Source: Meghimatium bilineatum
Taxonomy: Eukaryota > Mollusca > Gastropoda > Stylommatophora > Philomycidae
DNA: 64,000 nucleotides
Direction: 5' to 3'
Assembly: GCA_034231615.1 (NCBI GenBank)
Contig: CM067317.1
Coordinates: 15,281,073-15,345,072 of the forward strand
Of this stretch, positions 56,865 to 64,000 are shown piece after piece (within the stretch, counting starts at the first letter, position 1; every line of letters begins with the position of its first letter). The position numbers and the translations under genes were made by a program. A model generated the notes under the pieces. That model did not search any database. It was not told where the DNA came from and worked only from the letters and a program-made list of their open reading frames with translations.

Positions 56865-58000
56865 TTTATTAATAGTTTCTCGGCGAGTCTTACTAGCATT
56901 AGATCTTGTTCTAGATGGTCGTTATGCGATTGAGGAGGGCTATTGGCGGCGAGCTACAGAGTGTGTTCCATACGGACAATGTGCCATCTTCATTTTCACC
57001 ATAGCAACTACGCATATTAACTGTATGGAAAACAATAGTAATCAACAGAACGTAAATATTGCATAGAAATCACTGCAACCAACAATTATATGTTTATCGT
57101 TGCGCCTTCCTTTTCAATCAACTTTCAACGAATCTCTTCTCTTGCATTATTCGAAGCACTCTATCTCTCTCTGTTCGTCGCCGCTCCCGCTTCTATTCAT
57201 TTTTTTTTTTTTTGGTTTGTGTTTGTTTAGATCCATAAAATATACGAGCGATTTGTTATAGCTTCATATGTATAGTGGTTTGGTTTATCCATATATATTT
57301 TTAGACATAGGTAAGAATTCAGTTTTCCGCGTAATACAATGTCGAATTAAAAAACAGTCTTATGATGAGAGATGGGCTCTCTATTTACTTTTAGGTAGAC
57401 GATACTGATACTTTGTTACTAATGAAAGCAGTGACTTCCTTGTTCATTGTTAAGGAATTAAACGGGATTCATTTTGTTGTCTTTATAAAGAACATTTGGA
57501 TTATTTTCAATAATGTTATCTCCTTTCCGTCGAGGTTTATTTGTGGGTTTTTTTATACCATATTTCTTCTTGTGTTTGTGATGACTTAACCATGTTGTTG
57601 TTGCAGACATTTCTTTATGTATAACGTTATCACTGCACGGAATTTTTACTCTGCGTCCCTGACCTGAAATATTCCCTTATGCATCGTCTGAAGTTTTCCT
57701 GATAAGCGAGTTTATCAATCATTCTATGAAGCTTTCTTGTATGCACACTTTGCTTTTCTTAAGTGTACAGAAATCAGAAGTTCTGAAGTTTTGCTGAATT
57801 TTTTTTTTAATTTCACGGGTTATGTTATTAATTTAGCTAGAACATTTACTCTCACTTACAACCATTCTGTTCTGTGTGTTCTGTCCCACAATTTAATGTA
57901 CAATTGTTTCTAGGAAAGAATACATCAAATATGCTTCTAATGGAGAAGTTATAATGTGCATTTTCTTACAACTTAACGTAAATTTATCAATGATTATATT
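56865..58000. other. AT-rich DNA, no gene
   Basis: Contains poly-T runs at about 57200 and 57800. No similarity recognised. Confidence 0.5.
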
Positions 58001-58007
58001 TTCATAG

Positions 58008-58168
58008 TCCGGCTCCATAGCTGAGCTGTATAGAATGATTCTGAGACGGGAAAAGTACCGGGATCAAATCCCATCGCAGATAATATTGCTTGGCGACCTC
58101 TCAGAAAGTAATGGCACACTACTGAACGTATTTATAGCACCTATACATTCAGTACAGCTAAAAATACA
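58008..58168 (+). repeat. tRNA-derived SINE, family L
   Basis: CCGGCTCCATAGCTGAGCTG (A-box-like TAGCTGAGCTG) and CCGGGATCAAATCCCATCG (B box) at tRNA spacing, then AATGGCACACTACTGAACGT and TTATAGCAC, a tail shared with 18285-18405. Confidence 0.75.
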
Positions 58169-58265
58169 TCCAGAATAGGACATGTTACTCATTTTTTTGA
58201 AGAAAATATGGTACTATGATCGCAGACAACCCTATTGCATCAATAAGTGCCTACCAGTGTCATTA

Positions 58266-58370
58266 TTTCCCTTGCCTATGTTTATCAGTTTATATTTATT
58301 ATTGATTAATTTAAATATAATTATATTGAGGATTAGAGTTAGGATTAGTAATATAAAACATATTTAACCA
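58266..58370 (-). repeat. Solo copy of RH LINE 3'-UTR sequence
   Basis: TTGCCTATGTTTATCAGTTT, TTAATTTAAATATAATTATA and GGATTAGAGTTAGGATTAG match the UTR blocks next to the RH LINEs at 23945 and 30560 (TTGGCTATGTTTATCAGTAT, AATTTAAATATAAATTTATT, AGGGTTAGGATTTG). Confidence 0.6.
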
Positions 58371-58433
58371 AATATCTAACCCTAAAAATGAATATTTTAA
58401 TTAACTATTGATTATTTATTGATATAATATATA

Positions 58434-58632
58434 GATGTGGCGCATGGCCGAGAAGTTAGAGCGTTGGTCTCACATTAGTAAGGACCAGAGTTCGATCCCC
58501 GGTAAAGACTGGGTATTTTTCTGTCGGAGGGTAATTTAAAAACTCACCCTGTACATGACGTGGCGACAGTAAGAGCATACAAAATCCCTCCCTCAACTCC
58601 TTAACGGGAAACATGCAGTACTTGAAAGTTCG
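58434..58632 (+). repeat. tRNA-derived SINE, family H (forward copy)
   Basis: A-box-like GCATGGCCGAGAAGTTAGAG and B-box AGAGTTCGATCCCCGG at serine/leucine-type tRNA spacing, then TGTCGGAGGGTAATTT, CACCCTGTACATGACGTGGC and CTCCTTAACGGGAAACATGC. Same block order as 4745-4950. Confidence 0.85.
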
Positions 58633-59035
58633 ATAATATTTCGATAAATTAACCACAAAATACATATGTAGGCACTAATGAAAATCAAGAACGAAAACGG
58701 GGGTTGAACTGCGATCATACTACAGAAAACATTTTCCATCCGTAATTAACAAGGAACATCTTTTTTGGTCATTCAAATTAAATGTTAGAAAACTGTATTA
58801 TCATGGTTTTATTCGTTGCTCTACAAGTTCACCACTTTCACAGTTTGAAATTCATTAAGAAGGTCTTAGTTTAAGGAATAGTTAAAATATCTACTTACGA
58901 ATTCATTCATTTATGAGTACTTTTCTTTCAAAGCGGAACAATTATTTAGTTTTCTCCACTGTGTGTCTAGATTTAGATTTGTATAGAGATTGTCTATAAT
59001 AAATAGATTTTCTTGAATGATATAATAATCTAGAA

Positions 59036-59221
59036 CAGTGTTTCCCAACCTTTTTTATCCATACCCCACGTAAATCTTTCTAAAATTCTGATGCCCCTCA
59101 CCCTATGTAACATATACATATTGTCTAATATTGAAAAATGGAATTATTCTCAAACAATTTTTTCCCAAATTGCCCCCTAAACATTCCCTGTGCAGTGCAC
59201 GCTCCACTTTAAGAAACAATG
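59036..59221. mobile_element. hAT-type MITE (186 bp), perfect 8-bp TSD
   Basis: TSD ATCTAGAA at 59028-59035 and 59222-59229. The left end CAGTGTTTCCCAACCTTTTT matches, in reverse orientation, the MITE at 8210-8415; shared interior CTTTCTAAAATTCTGATGCC and CCCTATGTAACATAT. The right end is decayed (TTAAGAAACAATG). Confidence 0.9.
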
Positions 59222-59476
59222 ATCTAGAATAAATCAACCGAACCACGAATGCTCATTTATATTTGTTGTAATCAGCAATATTATGTTCAATACAAAATTG
59301 TTATATTATTGTCACTGTAAATCGTTAATGAGATATAACTACTAATACGTTCTGCTTTTAGCACAAGCATTTATTTATAGTTCAGAAATAGTTGATGATG
59401 AGGATGATTCAATCCCTTTCGCTGTGAGCAGGAAGCTCTTGACAGCCCATAGCCCTTCTGGCGAATGCACAGGTTT

Positions 59477-59570
59477 TCCTCAGTTGTGGTGCAGTTGTGG
59501 TGCAGTTGTGGTGCAGTTGTGGTGCAGTTGTGGTGCAGTTGTGTAGTTGTGGTGCAGTTGTGTAGAGTGT
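59477..59570. repeat. 11-bp repeat (TTGTGGTGCAG)n
   Basis: About seven units, two of them shortened to TTGTGTAG. Confidence 0.9.
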
Positions 59571-59579
59571 GTTGTGTAT

Positions 59580-59950
59580 AGCTGAGTGTATAAGTCAGAA
59601 ATTCCATTATCTATGACGTCTCAATTCATTTTGTAATTTACATTGTCGAATAATATTTCTAAGAAAATCGAATAGATATTTCTCATCAAGGGGAAGAAAT
59701 CAAATCCAGTTCGACTAACAATTATTGCCAAACTGGTACAGATAATTACAAAACGAGAATCATAACGTATGAGAGAACCAAACGAAGACGATGAGGGAAA
59801 TAAGATTTGAGAAAGATAAAAAAAAAGGGGACAAAAAGGACTAATATGACAAGAACAGAAGAAAGTAAAATGTAAAGCGGAAGAGCAGGTATCATAAAAG
59901 AAGAAATATCTAAATCATAACAAAAAGACTACTTATCTGAAATCCAGTTG
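59580..59950. other. No gene seen
   Basis: A-rich; no recognised similarity. Confidence 0.45.
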
Positions 59951-59954
59951 TAGT

Positions 59955-60400
59955 CGAATAGCTGTGAAACATCGACACCTAATAAATCAGTGGAAAATAG
60001 AATTGATGTATTCGAAATAAGATGCTACAGGATTTTGAGAGAACCGTAGACAGAGAAAGTGAAGAATCAAGAAGTGATAGCAACATTAAAAATTAAAGAG
60101 GATTGACGTTTAAACAATATTATAACAAGAATGGTAAGAATGGTTAACATGGTTCGGACATGTATGCAGGCACGATTCCTTGTCAAAAACAATGCTGCAG
60201 GGAGCTGTCGAGGGTGGAAGAAGCAGAGGGGGACAAATAAAGACATGAACAGACAACATCAAGGAATGGACAGGCAAGATACTTCCACACTCATCCGCAT
60301 CGCTGAGGATAGAATTCGCTGAAGGACTCTGTGTTTTGAGGCATCCAGTGTGGTACCCCTACGACCCTGAAGGGTTATGGGTTTATTGATTGATTGATAA
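59955..60400 (+). pseudogene. LINE RT C-terminus (family N) with (TTGA)n tail
   Basis: RIDVFEIRCYRILREP-like thumb residues, AVEGGRSRGGQ, TDNIKEWTGK and TSTLIRIAEDRIR in different frames, then GTGGTACCCCTACGACCCTG, AAGGGTTATGGGTT and ATTGATTGATTGATAA. The order fits an RTE-type LINE 3' end with a short repeat tail. Confidence 0.7.
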
Positions 60401-60404
60401 CAAG

Positions 60405-60625
60405 AAAGTTCAGATTTCTTGGCAACTTAAAGAAAAATAAGAACATATAAAATTAATAATCGAAGGTATGATCGCAAGAAACACATGGAAGAGCTACCCA
60501 AGACGACGATAGATAAGATATCTCAGGTAGTTTAAGTATGTCCTTGGCTGCGGCAGGTCAATTCGGCCAGTGAGCAGTTCAGAGCATCCATAAATACAAC
60601 ACTACGTTCTGCGCTAGAAATGAAT
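60405..60625 (+). pseudogene. LINE family E, 3' end
   Basis: CTACCCAAGACGACGATAGA, LSMSLAAAGQFGQ, IHKYNTTF: the same ending as the long copy at 9060-10430 (NMSLAAAGQLAQNR). Frames broken. Confidence 0.75.
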
Positions 60626-60629
60626 GTAT

Positions 60630-61320
60630 GAATCTTTACCAGTCTATCCTAAGTGATATCATGGTGGGAGATAACCATACTCATCAAGCATTGTATTCGC
60701 TTTTTTCGACAAGCATGACAGGTGGCAGTGTTACTATTCTTTTCCCACGCTTTCTGTCCCCAGTAACACTGGGGCAAGAGGCATACACTGTCACAGAGTT
60801 GCTCGCAAACATATCTACCTAATCACTTTAGTTCAGTTTCCCGTATAAAATTCAAGAGGAGACCTGACGTTTGTGCGATCAACACACACGCCTATGAATA
60901 CACGCCTTTATCAATGGTAACATCGCTTTCTTACTCCAATCCAACAAATACACTTTCAATCCACCAATCCTTCCTTCCTTATGCCCCTACATATTATATT
61001 TCTCGAATACGTTCGCGACAAACTTGGTGCATCTAACGTAGACTATAAGAACTCGTTCTCAGTGTGATGAAATCTAGTTTCCTCTCGGCACACCCGACAT
61101 GTTTTTATGGCTCCTGTCGTGTGCAATTTTGTGCACTCTTGTTCTCACACACTAAACATGTGGCTGGAGTTTGTTTTTCTTATGACGTTTTACTGAATCA
61201 ATGTCAGCATCATTCACGGGAAGAAGTTAAAGTCAATGTTTAGCTCTGAACAGATTGTTCTACTTTTGGTTAATTTTCATTAATTCATTACCGTTGAAGA
61301 ATGATGTGTCGGTCCATTGC
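60630..61320. other. No gene seen
   Basis: The small frame at 60628-60822 has no recognised relatives. No repeats. Confidence 0.45.
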
Positions 61321-61324
61321 CGCA

Positions 61325-61456
61325 AATAAAACGGCAACACAACGTATTTCCACTCTCTAGGCTACAACCTGCTGGAAAAAATCTAGTAGGACCATGGTCC
61401 TGGTACAAAAGAATTTTAGCAGGAGTTGGAGAATGAACGCTGAAGAAGAAGAAGAA
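61325..61456 (+). repeat. SINE-B copy 3
   Basis: CACAACGTATTTCCACTCTC, CTACAACCTGCTGG, AATCTAGTAGGACCATGGTC and GAATGAACGCTGAAGAAGAA. The tail points to the right, toward copy 4. Confidence 0.85.
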
Positions 61457-61692
61457 TTAATTTATTAAGTGTCGTCTCCGCAAAGAAGGTTGGCTCTAAC
61501 AAACCATCAACATCCCCTGTCGCTTGCTTTGATAGTGCGCTCTGTTAGACTAACCTGTCCGTCTCGTGATTTTTCTCTTTCACTTGAATCAGTGATTGCT
61601 TCTTGTTTACCTCCCGCTCGACTTTAACCTCAAATAAGGTTTTCAACAAGATGTCAATTCTTTTAATATATCCAAAATAATTTATCTATTTT
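61457..61692 (-). pseudogene. LINE family C, RT C-terminus
   Basis: Homologous to 21063-21290: blocks TCTTTTAATATATCCAAAAT, AAGGTTTTCAACA, TCGTGAT and TGTTAGACTAAC-like. Lies between two SINE-B copies that face each other. Confidence 0.7.
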
Positions 61693-61699
61693 GTGTTTA

Positions 61700-61872
61700 C
61701 TTATTCTTCTTCTTCAGCGCTCATTCTCATGCGCTTGCTGGATCTCCCATGTAGCAGAACCATGGTCCTACTAGATTTCCAGTAGGATGTAGTCCAGAGA
61801 ATGGAAATTCATTGTGCCGCCGTTTAATTTGCGCCATTGGCCCGGCACATCTGTCTTCGGTTGGGGTTTTGC
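61700..61872 (-). repeat. SINE-B copy 4
   Basis: Reverse complement: CCGAAGACAGATGTGCCGGG, CACAATGAATTTCCATTCTC, TGGACTACATCCTACTGGAA, ATCTAGTAGGACCATGGTTC, GGGAGATCCAGCAAGCG, CTGAAGAAGAAGAATAAG tail. Confidence 0.85.
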
Positions 61873-61967
61873 TTCTAGTAATAGTTATTGTTTCATACGT
61901 AGTGTTATTTTAAATTTCCAATGCATTAATCTAACTGAATCTCTAGGATTGTGGTCTTTGTAACATC

Positions 61968-62168
61968 AGCTGTTTAGAAAGAAAAATAATGGAGGGTAGA
62001 GTACATGGGAGAGAGGAGAACAGGCACACTAAGAAGACGCTGGACTGACGACATAAAAGATAACATGAATACGTCATTGGAAAATGAAAGTCACATCGCT
62101 CAAGACCGAGATGGGCTTATACAGTTCATTGGGAAGACAACGTTCTGGAAAGAATACGTCACATGACA
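61968..62168 (+). pseudogene. LINE family D, 3' coding end
   Basis: SCLERKIMEGRV-type start, then TLRRRWTDDIKDNMNTSLEN, ESHIAQDRDGLIQFIGKTTF and WKEYVT followed by a stop. Only one or two frame changes; a fairly well-preserved tail. Confidence 0.85.
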
Positions 62169-62174
62169 CAGTGT

Positions 62175-62685
62175 TATTAGAACTTTTATGTTGTTTTCTT
62201 CTCTTTCCACGAGGTGCTCCCTATTCTTCTGTAAATCCATAATTTAAAGAAATCAATTATGTCTTCTAATTAAATGTACACTATCCATTGTTCTGAGCCA
62301 TACAGTAATACAAAATATGTTTATCTTAAAAAACTTTTAAAACTTGAATAAGTCAATCAAATGTGAAATTTTATAAGACGATATATAGATCAAGATTGTA
62401 TTCTTTTTTTAAAAAGAGACGCTTGTGTAAACAACAACAAAAAATCGACATCCATCAATATTTTTAAGTTACAATAGAATTATATGATTGGGACCGTAGG
62501 TAAGTATTCGGTCAAATGGGAGGTAAGAGGTGGAATTAAGCTACACACGCGTCTTCTCTTTATTTCAGTGATATTTTACGTAATCTGTTTTTGGAAAAGT
62601 TATTAAATAAAGTCGAAGCAGTACTTGCATTGTTTTGTTTACTTCACAGCTCAGTGGCCTTCACCAGTAGAGCACTTCTGTACAG
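62175..62685. other. No gene seen
   Basis: AT-rich; no recognised similarity. Confidence 0.45.
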
Positions 62686-62687
62686 TA

Positions 62688-62925
62688 TAACAAACAAGAC
62701 TTCACTTAATGACCTCTGTACAGTATAACAAACAAGACTTCACTTAATGACTTCTGTACAGTATAACAAACAAGACTTCACTTAATGACTTCTGTACAGT
62801 ATAACAAACAAGACTTCACTTAATGACTTCTGTACAGTATAACAAACAAGACTTCACTTAATGACTTCTGTACAGTATAACAAACAAGACTTCACTTAAT
62901 GACTTCTGTACAGTATAACAAAAGA
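62688..62925. repeat. 38-bp minisatellite, six units
   Basis: Unit GACTTCTGTACAGTATAACA plus AACAAGACTTCACTTAAT, nearly identical. The last unit runs into the family I repeat. Confidence 0.95.
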
Positions 62926-63105
62926 GACTGCTTTCGTTACGTTTTCTTTTTAATTATTGTCCTTATTTCTTGTTCACTAATTATATACTTGGAGCGGCCT
63001 GCCAGAGATAGCCAAAGCGGACCAACGACAGACACAAAATTCATAAAAATCGGCTGTTCATGTAATCTGTACATAGGTCTTTATACGGGAGCCCGGTTAT
63101 GATAG
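62898..63105 (+). repeat. Dispersed repeat family I, copy 2
   Basis: Aligned with 14282-14500 from GACTTCTGTACAG onward: GTTACGTTTTC, TATATACTTGGAGCGGCCTG, AGATAGCCAAAGCGGACCAA, TCTGTACATAGGTCT. Confidence 0.7.
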
Positions 63106-63236
63106 TACTAAATATAATGTCCGGACTTACTAAATGGAGAGATTGTTACACATTCAAGGTCTCCCCACTCCCATTATCTGCGGGATTGCCTAGAGTCGGT
63201 CATATAATGAAAAGTCGTGCCTCGGTTTTAATCCCC

Positions 63237-64000
63237 CATTTGACAAAAAATAATCCCCCATTTAACAAACAATAATCCCCATGTAACAAACAGTAATTCC
63301 CCCATTTAACAAACAATCCCCAATTTAACAAACAATAATCCCCATTTAACAAACAATAATCCCCCATTTAACAAACAATAATCCCCCATTTAACAAACAA
63401 TAATCCCCATTTAACAAACAATAATCCCCCAATTAACAAACATTAATCCCCATTTAACAAATAATAATCCCCATTTAACAAACAATAATCCCCCATTTAA
63501 CAAACAATCCCCAATTTAACAAACAATAATCCCCATTTAACAAACAATAATCCCCCATTTAACAAACAATAATCCCCCATTTAAAAAACAATAATCCCCA
63601 TTTAACAAACAATAATCCCCCAATTAACAAACATTAATCCCATTTAACAAATAATAATCCCCATTTAACAAACAATAATCCCCCATTTAACAAACAATCC
63701 CCAATTTAACAAACAATAATCCCCATTTAACAAACAATAATCCCCCATTTAACAAACAATAATCCCCCATTTAACAAACAATAATCCCCATTTAACAAAC
63801 AATAATCCCCCAATTAACAAACATTAATCCCCATTTAACAAATAATAATCCCCATTTAACAAACAATAATCCCCCATTTAACAAACAATCCCCAATTTAA
63901 CAAACAATAATCCCCATTTAACAAATAATAATCCCCATTTAACAAACAATAATCCCCCATTTAACAAACAATCCCCAATTTAACAAACAATAATCCCCAT
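63237..64000. repeat. 21-bp satellite with ~191-bp higher-order unit, open at window end
   Basis: Monomer about AACAAACAATAATCCCCCATT. The distinctive short monomer CAATCCCCAATTT recurs at 63314, 63505, 63695 and 63886, spaced 190-191 bp, then once more after only 83 bp. The array runs past 64000. Confidence 0.95.

Noticed and set aside
63237-64000. CRISPR array or telomeric repeat
   Set aside because: Units are contiguous with no unique spacers, and the monomer is not a known telomere repeat.

Overview
The window looks like repeat-rich, non-coding DNA from a eukaryotic (animal) nuclear genome. It is AT-rich and holds no operons, no conserved single-copy gene and no intron/exon structure I can support. 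What it does hold are degenerate, mostly 5'-truncated non-LTR retrotransposons (LINEs), tRNA-derived and tRNA-unrelated SINE-like repeats, small hAT-type MITEs, and many microsatellite and minisatellite arrays. The LINE types, with RTE-like RT C-termini (FPVATYGCETWTL, RPRRRWTDDIK) beside RNase H-bearing elements, are common in invertebrates. I cannot name the phylum from sequence alone; a mollusc or arthropod would be unsurprising.

Layout. 0-11 kb: an RNase H LINE 3' end with a 15-bp target-site duplication (580-1521), a LINE fragment enclosed by 150-bp inverted repeats (1575-2542), several LINE and SINE fragments, a hAT MITE inserted in a tRNA-like SINE (8.2 kb), and a long dead reverse-transcriptase copy (9.06-10.43 kb). 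11-19 kb: tandem arrays dominate (27-bp array interrupted by a LINE, 42-bp array, 25-bp array, (TA)n). 19-32 kb: RNase H LINE copies on the minus strand (20.1, 23.9 and 30.6 kb), a 12-bp-TSD element (22.5 kb), a 15-bp-TSD palindromic element (27.2 kb) and minisatellites. 33-38 kb: LINE 3' ends that run straight into large GATA-type microsatellites, one of them bounded by two LINE tails facing each other. 38-48 kb: more LINE fragments, an 800-bp homogeneous 28-bp satellite, the best-preserved RT copy (YADD box intact, 44.4-45.2 kb), a 375-bp foldback and a LINE carrying a locally copied filler. 48-64 kb: SINE copies, a 1.2-kb GC-richer element with a perfect 13-bp TSD and no clear family (52.2-53.4 kb), minisatellites, a second TSD-proven hAT MITE (59.0 kb), an inverted SINE pair (61.3-61.9 kb) and a higher-order 21-bp array running off the window end.

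No genes cooperate here. The protein-coding remnants are all transposon-derived and nearly all are broken. The interest lies in how the repeats are nested, seeded and copied locally: LINE tails appear to have started microsatellites, transposons interrupt older arrays, and several undescribed-looking short elements have exact target-site duplications. Family letters used below (RH, C, D, E, F, SINE-A and so on) are local labels for similarity seen within this window, not database names.
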